Part shown: piece after piece, positions 49,031 to 58,789 of the stretch
How the letters are laid out: every line of letters begins with the position of its first letter
Position numbering within the stretch: the stretch's first letter is position 1
NCBI RefSeq assembly: GCF_000026185.1
Contig: NC_010694.1
Span: 2,294,001 to 2,358,000 of the forward strand
Direction: 5' to 3'
Origin: Erwinia tasmaniensis Et1/99
GTDB lineage: Bacteria; Pseudomonadota; Gammaproteobacteria; Enterobacterales; Enterobacteriaceae
Length of the DNA stretch: 64,000 nt
The notes under the pieces: model-generated
Database searches by the model: none
What the model was told of the DNA's origin: nothing
Seen by the model: only the letters and a program-made list of their open reading frames with translations
Made by a program: the position numbers and the translations under genes

Positions 49031-49753
49031 TCAGATTAAGCCGATTGCGGCTGCGTAGGAGGCAATTTGCGTTTTGTTGGGCGCGTTAAACCTTTTCTGC
49101 ATCTTTTTCTGATGAAAATTTACCGTATTTTGTGAGATGGAGAGTATCAGAGATATTTCCGCGGATGTTTTTCCCTCGGCTGTCCATTTCAGAACTTCCA
49201 GCTCTCGTTCGCTTAAGTCCAGTTTAGTTGTCGCCATAGAAATATCATTGATATCAATCAGGGCGGCCATCGTTAATTCCGATATATACTGAATTTTCAG
49301 CTCAATCTCTGGGGTCAGCACGATGTTTTTAAGCGCGTTCGCTGTCGACATTGATAAGATACCAACGGATCTGTTGCTGGCCATTACCGAGCAGGAAATA
49401 CCATGGTAAATCCCGTGTATTCTGGCATCGTCAAAGACCCTCTGACCACTGCTTAAATCTTCGTCATCCCAAAGCCACACTTTGCCGGGCACACTGCAAA
49501 TTTTCAGCACCGGATCGAGTTGATAAAAATCTTCGCGCCAATAATGCTCAAGCCAGTTTTGAGGATAATTACTGTAAAGAAACGTCTTTGGCCGCGTAAA
49601 CGGCACCGGATGCCGAATAAACAGCGAGTAAAAATCGAGTTCCAGCTCTTTTAACTGCTGCTCAATTACCCGGGTGATATGAGCAATTCCACTTCCATTG
49701 TCGTAAGCCGATTTTAAATCAGCTCGCCAAATGAAATAGTTTTCAGATGTCAT
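49031..49753 (-). CDS. sdiA: LuxR-family AHL receptor, SdiA orthologue
   Basis: The 240-residue protein is the same length as E. coli SdiA and keeps FYSLFIRHPVPFTRPK, the ligand-pocket residues S43, Y63, W67, Y71 and D80 at the same numbers, and the HTH LSERELEVLKWTAEGKTSAE, then ISLILSISQNTVNFHQKKMQ. Start is ATG at 49753 with GAGG five bases upstream. Unlike the solo SdiA of E. coli and Salmonella it is followed directly by a luxI gene. It is therefore likely to answer its own cell's signal. Confidence 0.93.
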   Translation of the reverse strand: MTSENYFIWRADLKSAYDNGSGIAHITRVIEQQLKELELDFYSLFIRHPVPFTRPKTFLYSNYPQNWLEHYWREDFYQLDPVLKICSVPGKVWLWDDEDLSSGQRVFDDARIHGIYHGISCSVMASNRSVGILSMSTANALKNIVLTPEIELKIQYISELTMAALIDINDISMATTKLDLSERELEVLKWTAEGKTSAEISLILSISQNTVNFHQKKMQKRFNAPNKTQIASYAAAIGLI

Positions 49754-50564
49754 TAACACCTCAGCGGAGAAAGGTAAAAACCTTCACCTGAATGATTATT
49801 CTGTATGAAAGATGCAGTTAAAGGGCCTCCAGCCGAGCCGATTCATATTGCAGCGAGTAAGCCAGAGGTAACCAAACTGTGTCACGTTTTCGCTAATATC
49901 TTGAGAATAGCCTTTACAATGAAAAAAATAATAACAGGCGTGATTATTCTTAACTACTTTCCAGCACACAGCGCTTCATTTGGCCTGGTATCCGCCAAGG
50001 ATAGGATTTTTCCTATAAACATTCAATAATTTCGAATGGTTAATTGTTTTGTTAATTCACGGTAATTTGCTGTATCACCTTGATTGACAGAGGTATGGAA
50101 TGGGTAAGCTGGCACATACATCGGCAAAAGCCACTGATATCAGGGAAAATTATTCAAATTTTGTTAATATTTGGCTTACTGGCAATAAGTTAAATATATT
50201 ATAGCGTTTTTATATTCATTGCCGCCCCCCCCTCCCTTAACCTCATTATTGTTACCTCTTAACCTGATGATACTCCCCCCTACGGTTTATTCTGATCTCC
50301 TGCCGCGATACAAAATGGTCACAGGCTAACCAGATACTGGTCATAGCCGGGTATAGTGGATGGCCTCATCCCGTTTTTTTGCCTTGTCGCGAGGGCAGTG
50401 CCGAGTTTTTAATCAGATAATACGGGGTATTCACAGTTTAGCCTCAATTTTACTTTATAGCGGGGAGTTTTGCGTTAAGCTCTGGAGCGCACAACGCAGA
50501 CATATTCTGATACGTTAAAAGCCAAGAGAGCTTTAAATTCAATAAAACAGGACAGGAAACGACA
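49754..50564. other. Long A+T-rich leader region before cycA
   Basis: About 810 bases with no credible ORF between divergent sdiA and cycA. It includes a run CCCCCCCC near 50224 and a possible leader stem TGCGTT (50471-50476) / AACGCA (50493-50498) with an inner GCTC/GAGC, about 65 bases ahead of cycA. In E. coli cycA mRNA is a GcvB sRNA target; the leader here is compatible with such control but no pairing was established. Confidence 0.4.
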
Positions 50565-51959
50565 ATGGTCGATCAATCAAAAGAATCTATCACCTGCGAG
50601 GAGGCACCGGAAACGCTCCGGCGCAATCTGCATAATCGTCATATCCAGCTGATCGCCATCGGCGGTGCTATTGGCACCGGACTGTTTATGGGGTCGGGAA
50701 AAACCATCAGCCTGGCCGGCCCCTCAATCATCTTTGTCTATATGATCATCGGCTTTATGCTGTTCTTCGTGATGCGCGCGATGGGCGAGCTGCTGCTGTC
50801 AAATCTTGAGTATAAGTCCTTTAGCGACTTCGCTGCCGACCTGCTAGGTCCCTGGGCGGGCTACTTCACCGGCTGGACCTACTGGTTTTGCTGGGTCGTC
50901 ACCGGTATCGCCGACGTGGTCGCCATCAGCTCCTATTTCCAGCTTTGGTTCCCCGATTTCTCTATATGGATGAGCGCTCTGCTGTGCATCGCCGTGTTTC
51001 TGTCTCTCAACATTGCCACAGTTAAGCTGTTTGGCGAGATGGAATTCTGGTTTGCAATCATCAAAATTGTCGCCATCGTGGCGCTGATCGTTACCGGTAT
51101 CGTGCTGGTGGCGATGCATTACCCTTCACCTGGCGGTAGTCATGCTGCATTGAGCAATATCTGGGATCACGGGGGCTTATTCCCGAAAGGGTTGAGCGGA
51201 TTCTTTGCCGGTTTCCAGATTGCAGTATTTGCCTTTGTGGGCATCGAACTGGTAGGAACGGCAGCGGCAGAAACTCACGATCCAAAAACCGTGCTGCCGC
51301 GTGCAATTAACGCTATCCCTTTACGCATCATAATGTTCTATGTTCTGGCGCTGATAGTGATTATGGCCGTTACGCCCTGGGATCATGTCGTCGCAGACCG
51401 CAGTCCGTTTGTTGAAATGTTCGTACTGATTGGTTTGCCGGCGGCCGCAAGCATTGTCAATTTCGTGGTGCTGACTTCCGCCGCATCATCCGCAAATAGC
51501 GGTATATTTTCTACCAGCCGCATGCTGTATGGCCTTTCACAACAGGGCGTAGCACATCGCAGTTTTGGAATACTGTCGAGCCGCGCCGTGCCTACCACCG
51601 GGCTATTGTTTTCCTGCCTGTGTCTGCTGGGCGGTGTGGCGCTGATTTATCTGATCCCGAACGTGATGACCGTATTTACCCTTGTCACCACCGTTTCAGC
51701 CATTTTGTTTATGTTCGTCTGGACCATTATTCTTTGTTCATACCTGGCGTATCGTAAGAAGCACCCACAGCGCCATGCGGCGTCCAGTTACAAGATGCCC
51801 CTGGGCAAGTTTATGTGCTGGATATGTCTGGCATTCTTCGCCTTTGTGCTGGTTCTGCTGACTTTAGAAGAAGATACGCGCAAGGCGCTGATGGTCACAC
51901 CACTGTGGTTTGTGATGCTTGCAGCAGGATGGTTCTTGCGTAAGCGTAAGGAAAGATAA
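50565..51959 (+). CDS. cycA: D-serine/D-alanine/glycine permease
   Basis: CycA is a proton symporter for glycine, D-alanine, D-serine and D-cycloserine. The 464-residue product has twelve hydrophobic segments of the amino acid permease family, and keeps the first-helix substrate loop IQLIAIGGAIGTGLFMGSGK, FAGFQIAVFAFVGIELVGTA, and MPLGKFMCWICLAFFAFVLV. Close to E. coli CycA (470). The ribosome site is AGGA. A GGCCCGCA/TGCGGGCC hairpin at 51968-51989 follows its stop without a T run. Confidence 0.96.
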   Translation: MVDQSKESITCEEAPETLRRNLHNRHIQLIAIGGAIGTGLFMGSGKTISLAGPSIIFVYMIIGFMLFFVMRAMGELLLSNLEYKSFSDFAADLLGPWAGYFTGWTYWFCWVVTGIADVVAISSYFQLWFPDFSIWMSALLCIAVFLSLNIATVKLFGEMEFWFAIIKIVAIVALIVTGIVLVAMHYPSPGGSHAALSNIWDHGGLFPKGLSGFFAGFQIAVFAFVGIELVGTAAAETHDPKTVLPRAINAIPLRIIMFYVLALIVIMAVTPWDHVVADRSPFVEMFVLIGLPAAASIVNFVVLTSAASSANSGIFSTSRMLYGLSQQGVAHRSFGILSSRAVPTTGLLFSCLCLLGGVALIYLIPNVMTVFTLVTTVSAILFMFVWTIILCSYLAYRKKHPQRHAASSYKMPLGKFMCWICLAFFAFVLVLLTLEEDTRKALMVTPLWFVMLAAGWFLRKRKER

Positions 51960-52011
51960 TCTCAGCTGGCCCGCAGATCGTTGCGGGCCGGTGCCCTTTC
52001 CGCCGTTCCCT

Positions 52012-52980
52012 TTAAAACCTTGACCAGAGTTTGCCCAGCGGAGGGGGCTGAAACGGTACGCGTTCGGGTTTATCCGACAGGTTATTCAGGGTTTCCGTAC
52101 CAAGATCGAAGGTAAATGGGTAAGGTGACTCTTCCCCGATACGCAGATCGGTTATTTCAATCCGTTTATCCACCCTTTTCATTGAAAAAAAACCGCGGCT
52201 AAACCATGCCACGCGCTGCACGTACCTGTTTGCGCCGTATTGTTGATATAACTCCCTTCCTCTGGCATGCGTAGTCAACATCAGCGGTTTAAATGGACTG
52301 AGCAATGAATAGAAGCCTTCACGATAGCTTTCAGGCGTCATCACAACGATCCGCCACTGTAGCGTATTAAACGCCGTGGGCGTCACCAATAATTGTCGTA
52401 CATCGCCTTGTTGCATCAGGAGTTGACGATGTGCGGCCTGGATGACCCACGTCTGCGCCACCATACTCCAGATCAGGTACATACAACTGAATATCAGACC
52501 CGACAGGTTACAACGCCAGCCGCTTCTGCTACGCAGGATCAGTGCTGCCACCACCCCAAGCAACAGCGGTAGAATAAAGAGCGGGTCTATTACGGACATG
52601 CAGCCAATGGCAAAAGGGCGATCGCTGAAAGGAAGCGCCAGCTGTGTGCCATACACCGTGGTAAGGTCAAAAAGAGGATGTGAGATCAACGCCAGCCAAA
52701 CGGCGGCCCACCAGCGAAGAGAGGATATCTGCGGACGGAAGAGATACCTGAAAAAAGTCGCCAGCAACGGGGAGAACAGCGTCAGCCAGAGCAACGCATG
52801 GCTTGCACCGTGACGCTGGGTCATATTGTGAATGGCATCGCCGTGGTCGCGGATCATGTCCAGACCGGGCAATATGCCACACGCCGCACCGACCAGTGCC
52901 GCCTGCCATACCGGCATCCTGCTGCCTAACAGAGCAACGGTGACGGCCGCGCCCAGAACTAACTGTGAAACGAAATCCAT
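52012..52980 (-). CDS. Membrane-bound metal-dependent hydrolase (DUF457/YdjM-like)
   Basis: A 322-residue inner-membrane protein with about five N-terminal helices and a soluble C-terminal half. Conserved polar residues typical of this family lie in GACGILPGLDMIRDHGDAIH, QRHGASHALLW and ALISHPLFDLTTVYGTQ. It resembles Bacillus YfhP and E. coli YdjM, which are predicted hydrolases without a proven substrate. It lies on the same strand as rutR, 24 bases after it, and may be in its transcript. Confidence 0.8.
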   Translation of the reverse strand: MDFVSQLVLGAAVTVALLGSRMPVWQAALVGAACGILPGLDMIRDHGDAIHNMTQRHGASHALLWLTLFSPLLATFFRYLFRPQISSLRWWAAVWLALISHPLFDLTTVYGTQLALPFSDRPFAIGCMSVIDPLFILPLLLGVVAALILRSRSGWRCNLSGLIFSCMYLIWSMVAQTWVIQAAHRQLLMQQGDVRQLLVTPTAFNTLQWRIVVMTPESYREGFYSLLSPFKPLMLTTHARGRELYQQYGANRYVQRVAWFSRGFFSMKRVDKRIEITDLRIGEESPYPFTFDLGTETLNNLSDKPERVPFQPPPLGKLWSRF

Positions 52981-53004
52981 TATCGCTCCTGGTAATCTGT
53001 ACGT

Positions 53005-53670
53005 TTAGCGTACGCGTATTCCCTCAATCACCATGCGCTGGACATTTTCCACCGTCTGATGGAAGAAGCTTTCGTCTTTAAGAGACTGTCCGGTTATCGC
53101 CTGTACCTGAGTGGCAAAATCCGCATAGTGCTGGGTGGTGGCCCAGAGCATAAAAATCAGATGATGTGGCTGCACCGGCGACAGTTTCCCGTTTGCCACC
53201 CAGGATTCTATGATTGCTGCCTTCTCCTCTACCAGCTGGCGCAGGTCGCCGGCCAGTTCCGCTTTCAATAATGGCGCACCCTGTAACATCTCCAGGCAGA
53301 ACAGCCGGGATGCCTGCGGATGGTCACGTGAGACTTCCAGCTTAAGACGGATATATTCACGAATAGCATCGAGCGGAGGCTGATCGCAGCGCAGCGCACG
53401 CAGTGGGGTTAACCAGACGTCCAGCAAATCTTTCAAAACCGCGATATACAGATCTTCTTTAGAAGGAAAGTAATAAAGAAGATTGCTTTTCGATACATTA
53501 GCGCGCTCAGCCACCTTATCCAGGGTGGTGCCATGAATGCCGTACTGCGAGAAAAACTCCAGCGCAGCGGTAAGAATAGCTGAACGCTTTGCTGCCACCG
53601 CGCGGGCCCGGCGCGTAGGGGTTTTAGCCGGTAAACGATCGATAGAATTCACCTTGAGTTCATGATCCAT
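53005..53670 (-). CDS. rutR: TetR-family regulator RutR
   Basis: RutR senses uracil and thymine and in E. coli represses rutABCDEFG and activates carAB. The 221-residue product keeps the HTH LDKVAERANVSKSNLLYYFP, then SKEDLYIAVLKDLLDVWLTP, and the ligand-domain EYIRLKLEVSRDHPQASRLF and HLIFMLWATTQHYADFATQV. I start at the second Met (53670, MDHELKVNSIDR); the upstream 12 residues are hydrophobic and unlikely. The rut operon is not adjacent, so this regulator is an orphan in this window. Confidence 0.92.
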   Translation of the reverse strand: MDHELKVNSIDRLPAKTPTRRARAVAAKRSAILTAALEFFSQYGIHGTTLDKVAERANVSKSNLLYYFPSKEDLYIAVLKDLLDVWLTPLRALRCDQPPLDAIREYIRLKLEVSRDHPQASRLFCLEMLQGAPLLKAELAGDLRQLVEEKAAIIESWVANGKLSPVQPHHLIFMLWATTQHYADFATQVQAITGQSLKDESFFHQTVENVQRMVIEGIRVR

Positions 53671-54022
53671 ATGGGTTCGGGGATAATAGCAAATCACCAG
53701 GAACATAACTACGCCCTTTAATTAATCCGCACGGACAGCGATTTATGCCGACATTATTGACCATGAATCCGTTTTCGGGCAAAGACCCCAACATTAGCAG
53801 GTGAAAACGCTTATCTTTCCTGCAAAGAGATTTTATCCTTATTTTAAGGATGTGAACCTTTATTGCTATCTTTTCAGTCTGATTAAAAAAATGAATAGCC
53901 ACGCTCTCATTTCACACTTATTCAGGCAACGTGATTGAATGTGGAGTTTTTAATATCTGTCAGAAATAACGACTGGATTTTCCTTTTATTTGCCGTTTTA
54001 TACCCTGCCCCATTTAATTAAA

Positions 54023-54040
54023 ATCATTATTCATAATGAT
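54023..54040. repeat. 18-bp A+T-rich inverted repeat
   Basis: ATCATTAT and ATAATGAT form a perfect 8-bp inverted repeat around TC, in the gap between the EamA transporter stop and rutR start. It is short and A+T-rich, so it may be chance or an operator (a Fur-like or RutR-type site was considered but does not match either consensus). Confidence 0.3.
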
Positions 54041-54115
54041 CATTCATTGTATTTCACCCTGTCAATGAAAGCGCTCGCCCTGCTGTCGCGCCACTGTATG
54101 AGCATCCTGACCCTT

Positions 54116-55018
54116 TCATGTTCCCTTTTTCTTTCGCTGTAGTTTCAGTTCGCTCACCAATACTCCAAGTATGATAAAAGCGCCTCCCAGCAGGGCAATA
54201 GCCGCCAGACGCTCCCCGGCTATGCGCCCAACGATGCCAGCCCAGACGGGCTCCCCGGCATAAATCACCGTAGCACGCGTGGGTGAAATACTGCACTGCG
54301 CCCAGTTCATCGCGACCTGGACTAGCGCGCTTGCCATGCCAAGACCAACGGCGCTGAACAGCAAATAAGGACTGAACGACGGCACCGATTCGCCGTTTGG
54401 TAACATGATGATAAAGCCGAATAACGAAGCAACCGCCAGTTGAACAATCGTCACGCGCTGCACGTTGACTTTACCTGCACAGGCGCCAATCAGGATAATT
54501 TCTGCCGCAATCGCCAACGTGCCGATCAACGTAGCAATCTCACCAACGTTAAACGCCGCCACGCCACTTTCAGCGCCTGCCAGCAGCAGCAAACCGCCAA
54601 AAGCCAGTACCACGCCAACCCAAGACATCAGGCCTGGCATACGGCCAAGAAATGCCCACTGCAGCAGTGGCACCAGCGGCACCAGCGGCACATACAGCGC
54701 GGTGATAAACGCGGATTTACTGCCGGAGAGGGTCTGCATACCGTAAGCCTGCAGGCCATAACCACAGCCGATCGCCAAACCAATCAATGTTCCGGCCTTC
54801 ACTTCTTGCCAGGTCATCGCGCCCAATGTCCGCCACGATATCAGCGCCAGAAGTACGGCCGCCGTGGCAAAGCGCAATCCGATAAACCAGAACGGGCCAC
54901 TGACGGTCATGGCATGACTCACGATGAGAAACGTTCCTCCCCAAACCATAGTGATCAGGATTAGCACCATCTCCTGTGGTTTCATGACAAATTTATAACG
55001 TGAGAAAAAAGCTGGCAT
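54116..55018 (-). CDS. EamA-family (DMT) transporter
   Basis: A 300-residue inner-membrane protein with ten hydrophobic helices in two EamA repeats (residues about 15-140 and 160-290). Such proteins usually export or import amino acids, nucleotides or other metabolites; the substrate here is not evident. Typical motifs are ITMVWGGTFLIVSHAMTVSG and SPTRATVIYAGEPVWAGIVG. It ends with a Lys-rich tail. It stands alone on this strand. Confidence 0.85.
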   Translation of the reverse strand: MPAFFSRYKFVMKPQEMVLILITMVWGGTFLIVSHAMTVSGPFWFIGLRFATAAVLLALISWRTLGAMTWQEVKAGTLIGLAIGCGYGLQAYGMQTLSGSKSAFITALYVPLVPLVPLLQWAFLGRMPGLMSWVGVVLAFGGLLLLAGAESGVAAFNVGEIATLIGTLAIAAEIILIGACAGKVNVQRVTIVQLAVASLFGFIIMLPNGESVPSFSPYLLFSAVGLGMASALVQVAMNWAQCSISPTRATVIYAGEPVWAGIVGRIAGERLAAIALLGGAFIILGVLVSELKLQRKKKGT

Positions 55019-55299
55019 TCTAAGACTCTTCTAAAATTTTGCCGTCAGTTTGCGCGATCGGCCCTTCAAGGGCCAGAACAGCAGGCGCGATCCCTGAGGT
55101 AATGTGTTGAACGTTTTCGATTTTCCTGGCGTTGGGCCTTTCCATGGTAAATGCGTATTTTTCACCGGAATTTAAGCATCAAATGCGGTTAGTCGATTCG
55201 GTTGAACAAGGATTGAGCTACCGTCGGGCAGACCACTCACTATCTTCTATACTGAAAACTCAGTTTCAACACGGACAACACCAACCACCGGAGGTCGTT

Positions 55300-55530
55300 A
55301 TGGCAACGCAACAATCAAAAGCTCACCGCGTTGGGGAATGGGCAAACGTACGCGGCACTTCAACAGAAATTGCCGAGGCGATTTTTGAAGTCGCGAACTA
55401 CGATGAAAAACTCGCTGAAACGATCTGGGAACAACAGGGCAGTGATGAAGTCCTGCTGCGCGCCTTCGATAAAACCGACAGCGACGTTCTCACCTGGGAT
55501 AATAAAGTCGTTGAGCGTAAAAACGTCTAG
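55300..55530 (+). CDS. yccJ: YccJ family protein
   Basis: A small cytoplasmic protein of 76 residues (E. coli 75) of unknown function. It keeps [20 protein letters not shown], then [18 protein letters not shown] and the C-terminal VVERKNV. The start at 55300 has GGAGG six bases upstream; the open frame extends back to 55132 but the extra 56 residues show no homology. In E. coli yccJ is next to wrbA; wrbA is not present here. Confidence 0.93.
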   Translation: MATQQSKAHRVGEWANVRGTSTEIAEAIFEVANYDEKLAETIWEQQGSDEVLLRAFDKTDSDVLTWDNKVVERKNV

Positions 55531-55680
55531 CCTCCAGCCGGGTGACTCTCTTCACCCGGCCCTCGTCTTCAGACTGGTCTGATAAGCTCCCACACTACCG
55601 ACTTATGTACCAGGCTTAACCCGAACTTATTCAAATTTTGGCAGCCAGCATTCGGCTGATTACTCACTAAGGAACGCATT

Positions 55681-57054
55681 ATGTCTTATAAGACGATCAA
55701 TCCCGCAAGTAATAAGCTTATTAAATCCTGGCCCGACCACAGTGATAGCCAAGTAGAAAAAGCATTAGCCACCGCCGATGCCTTATACCATTCAACCTGG
55801 TCAAAGGGTGATATTCAGCCTCGTCTGCAGGTGTTAAAAAAGATGGCTGACCTGATAGACAGCCGTACTGAAGAATTGGCGAAGGCCGCCAGCGTGGAAA
55901 TGGGTAAACTGCTGGGCCAGAGCCGAAGCGAAGTTGAGCTTTGTGCCCAAATCGCGCGCTACTATGCCGAAAACGCCGAGCGTTTTCTTGCTCCTGAACG
56001 TTATCCCAGCGAGCTGGGTGAAGCCTGGGTTGAGCATCATCCGATAGGCGTGCTGGTTGCCGTCGAACCCTGGAACTTTCCGTTTTACCAACTGATGCGC
56101 GTACTGGCCCCTAACCTTGCGGCCGGCAACCCGGTTTTGGCAAAACATGCCAAAAATGTTCCTCATTGCGCGACACTGTTTGAACAACTCGTGACTGAAG
56201 CAGGTGCTCCACAAGGTGCCTGGACTAACCTGTTCGTCAGCAACGAGCAGATCGCGACGCTTATCGCCGACGACCGCGTGCAGGGCGCGGCCCTGACCGG
56301 GTCCGAGCGAGCGGGCAGCGCCGTTGCACAGCAGGCCGGAAAATACCTTAAGAAAACCACGCTTGAGCTGGGGGGCAATGATGTCTTCGTAGTGCTGGAA
56401 GATGCCGACCTGGAAAAAGCCGTTGAGGCCGCCGCCGGCGCACGTTTGAGTAACTGTGGACAGGTTTGTACCGCCGCCAAGCGCTTTCTGATACATGAAA
56501 AGATTGCCGAGCGGTTTATGGAAAAATTCACCGCTGCCTTCAAGGCGGTAAAAATCGGTGACCCGCTTGATGAAACCACCACGCTGGGTCCCCTTTCGTC
56601 TGCCGAAGCGCGGGACGGTTTAGATAAACAGGTACAGCAGGCTGTCGCAAACGGGGCAAAACTGGTCCTGGGCGGTGCTCCGGTTGCGGGTGAGGGATGT
56701 TTCTATCAGCCGACGATCCTGACCGACATCAAACGCAGCAATCCGGCGTATTTTGAAGAGTTCTTCGGCCCGGTAGCCCAGGTTTATGTGTTAAAAGATG
56801 ACGATGACGTGGTCAAGCTGGCCAACGATTCCCATTACGGACTGGGCGGCTCGGTCTTTACGCAAGATATCGCTCGCGCGAAGGCGCTGGCATCACGCAT
56901 TGAAACGGGCATGGTGTACATCAATTCCGCCACCAACACCTCAGCCGAACTGCCTTTTGGCGGCGTCAAGCGCTCTGGTTTTGGCCGCGAGCTCTCTGAC
57001 CTTGGCATCAAAGAATTTGTTAACCAGAAGCTGGTTGTCGTCAGTAAGGGCTAA
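55681..57054 (+). CDS. sad: Aldehyde dehydrogenase, succinate-semialdehyde type (Sad/YneI-like)
   Basis: The 457-residue product is an NAD(P)-dependent aldehyde dehydrogenase close to E. coli Sad (YneI, 462), which oxidises succinate semialdehyde to succinate. Visible are the nucleotide fold (LTGSERAGSAVAQQAGKY), the general-base Glu in TTLELGGNDVFVV, and the catalytic Cys in NCGQVCTAAKRFL. The exact aldehyde is inferred from resemblance, not proven. It lies between yccJ and agp, away from gab genes. Confidence 0.85.
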   Translation: MSYKTINPASNKLIKSWPDHSDSQVEKALATADALYHSTWSKGDIQPRLQVLKKMADLIDSRTEELAKAASVEMGKLLGQSRSEVELCAQIARYYAENAERFLAPERYPSELGEAWVEHHPIGVLVAVEPWNFPFYQLMRVLAPNLAAGNPVLAKHAKNVPHCATLFEQLVTEAGAPQGAWTNLFVSNEQIATLIADDRVQGAALTGSERAGSAVAQQAGKYLKKTTLELGGNDVFVVLEDADLEKAVEAAAGARLSNCGQVCTAAKRFLIHEKIAERFMEKFTAAFKAVKIGDPLDETTTLGPLSSAEARDGLDKQVQQAVANGAKLVLGGAPVAGEGCFYQPTILTDIKRSNPAYFEEFFGPVAQVYVLKDDDDVVKLANDSHYGLGGSVFTQDIARAKALASRIETGMVYINSATNTSAELPFGGVKRSGFGRELSDLGIKEFVNQKLVVVSKG

Positions 57055-57058
57055 GACA

Positions 57059-57086
57059 CCGGGCGCACTTAACCGCGTGCGCCCGG
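57059..57086 (+). terminator. Hairpin after the aldehyde dehydrogenase gene
   Basis: CCGGGCGCAC / GTGCGCCCGG, a perfect 10-bp stem with an 8-base loop, followed by CTTAATCTT. The T run is broken, so it may be a weak terminator. Confidence 0.55.
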
Positions 57087-57101
57087 CTTAATCTTACGTC
57101 T

Positions 57102-57132
57102 CAGGGGCGAGTTGAAAACAGGCTCGCCCCTG
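57102..57132 (-). terminator. Hairpin after agp
   Basis: CAGGGGCGAG / CTCGCCCCTG, a perfect 10-bp stem with an 11-base loop, seven bases beyond the agp stop on the minus strand. No T run follows. Confidence 0.5.
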
Positions 57133-57139
57133 ATATGCG

Positions 57140-58789
57140 TTAGCTTTTGATAGCACGATCTTTGTCATCTGATGCGCCATCAGACGCTTTGTTATCCGCC
57201 TTCCCCTTCTCCACCGTGGCTTTATCGCCTGGCGCTTTTTCCACCGCTTTATTTTGCTCTTGCTTAGCCTGAGCGGTTTCAGCAGCAGCCTTGTCAAGCG
57301 CGGCTTTTGCGGCAGCAGCCTTGTCCTGGGCCATTTTTTCGGCCGCCACTTTATCCGCTGCGGCTTTATCGGCAGCAGCCTGCGCGGCGACAGCCTTTTC
57401 TGCGGCGATTTTTTCGGCTGCGGCTCTTTCAGCAGCCGCTTTATCTGCGGCCGCCTTGGCGGCCAGCGCTTTACTCACCGCAGTGTTGCTGTCAGCTGGC
57501 TTCACTTCATGACCCGCAGCGGGTGCCGCCACCTGGAGCGGCGTTCCCTGCAGCGACTTATTCAGCACCTGCGTAAACTGCTCCCAACCGCAGAAACCGT
57601 TGGCATCCGTCGGGCAGCCCGCCATTTGCAGGATGACACGCTGCGGGGGATTGTTCAGCGACAGCGGTTGTTCATCCCGCAGCTGCGATGAGGTCTGGTA
57701 AACGTACTCCACTTTTACCAGCTCACGGTCATTTTTCTTATCATGCCAGCGCTGGAACTGCACCATGCCGCCAATCGGCGTTTGCTCATTTTGTTCTGGC
57801 AAAGTGTAAGGTTTAACGTCGAGCGCGCTAAGCAGTGAGGCGATATTTGAATCATGCCCGACCATCAGCGTAACCTTTGGTGCCGTGGCTTTATCCTGAT
57901 CGACAAGAAGGCTTCGGATATAGTCAACCAGCGGAGCCGCAACCTCACGCGCGACCACCGGCGATGAGAACAGCGTGTTCTGGTAGCCATTTTTTATCGC
58001 CGCCAGCTCTTGCCATTGTTCCGGGGTTTTGATCTGCCCCCAGGCCACCTGCTCCGCCGGGAAGCCTTGGTAATATTGCAGGGTGAAGGCATCCACCAGC
58101 GCGTTCCCTGTCTTCAGAGGGCCGGTAACATTGGGTTCCTTACCATTATCTGCGGTAAAGGTGTTCTGATTATTGCTGGAGAGATCGCACTGCTTTTTAC
58201 CGTTGCAGGCCGGAGAGTTTTTAAAGTTGATGATTTTTTCCAGGCGCTGGAATGCAGGCTGAAGCGCCAGCTTTTCGCTTGCACTGTTAATGGCCGTTAA
58301 CGCCTGTTTATTGAACTCTTCACTACTGTTGGTGATCACCGGGTTAAATATGGGATCCATGCTGCCCATCGCATCCTGATGCGAGATGGGAATGTCGCAT
58401 CCTGGGAAGGCGCCTGTCGCAAAGAACTGTGCGGTAGCAACGGTGCGCTGCAGGCTGTTGGCATAGACATAAACAGCATCGGAATTTGGGCATTCGCCCT
58501 GTTTAGCCAGCCCCTGTTGCTCAAGCCATTCGCGAGTATAGCGCCCCATATACACTTCCAACACGCCGCCTTTGGTGGTTAGCTGACCTCCTGGGACATC
58601 CCATTTTGGCCACGCTTTTTGGGTCGCCTGCTCAAGCAGACTCCCGTTATCCGCTAAGGGGGCTCGCAGGTTGTGTCGGCTCATCATCAACACTTGTTCC
58701 AGCTGATAGTCGCTATCTGCTGCCAAGGCAGGAACCGTGGAAAATGCTGAACAAATGGCCAGGGTGCAAAGGCTGAACTTTTTAATCAT
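57140..58789 (-). CDS. agp: Glucose-1-phosphatase with long TolA-like C-terminal tail
   Basis: Agp is a periplasmic histidine acid phosphatase that releases glucose from glucose-1-phosphate. The 549-residue precursor has a signal peptide (ending PALAA about residue 24), the catalytic motif [10 protein letters not shown] (residues 38-44) and the acidic partner [11 protein letters not shown]. coli Agp is 413 residues; here the enzyme part ends near residue 414 (VLNKSLQ) and is followed by about 135 residues rich in Ala, Lys, Glu and Asp in repeats such as [20 protein letters not shown]. The tail looks like the helical TolA domain II and ends in a polar, Gly/Asp-rich segment. Start [10 protein letters not shown] at 58789 is set by the signal peptide. 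Confidence 0.93.
   Translation of the reverse strand: MIKKFSLCTLAICSAFSTVPALAADSDYQLEQVLMMSRHNLRAPLADNGSLLEQATQKAWPKWDVPGGQLTTKGGVLEVYMGRYTREWLEQQGLAKQGECPNSDAVYVYANSLQRTVATAQFFATGAFPGCDIPISHQDAMGSMDPIFNPVITNSSEEFNKQALTAINSASEKLALQPAFQRLEKIINFKNSPACNGKKQCDLSSNNQNTFTADNGKEPNVTGPLKTGNALVDAFTLQYYQGFPAEQVAWGQIKTPEQWQELAAIKNGYQNTLFSSPVVAREVAAPLVDYIRSLLVDQDKATAPKVTLMVGHDSNIASLLSALDVKPYTLPEQNEQTPIGGMVQFQRWHDKKNDRELVKVEYVYQTSSQLRDEQPLSLNNPPQRVILQMAGCPTDANGFCGWEQFTQVLNKSLQGTPLQVAAPAAGHEVKPADSNTAVSKALAAKAAADKAAAERAAAEKIAAEKAVAAQAAADKAAADKVAAEKMAQDKAAAAKAALDKAAAETAQAKQEQNKAVEKAPGDKATVEKGKADNKASDGASDDKDRAIKS

Noticed and set aside
49805..50029. Open frame of 74 residues ahead of cycA
   Set aside because: No ribosome site and no recognisable product; composition is like the surrounding A+T-rich spacer.
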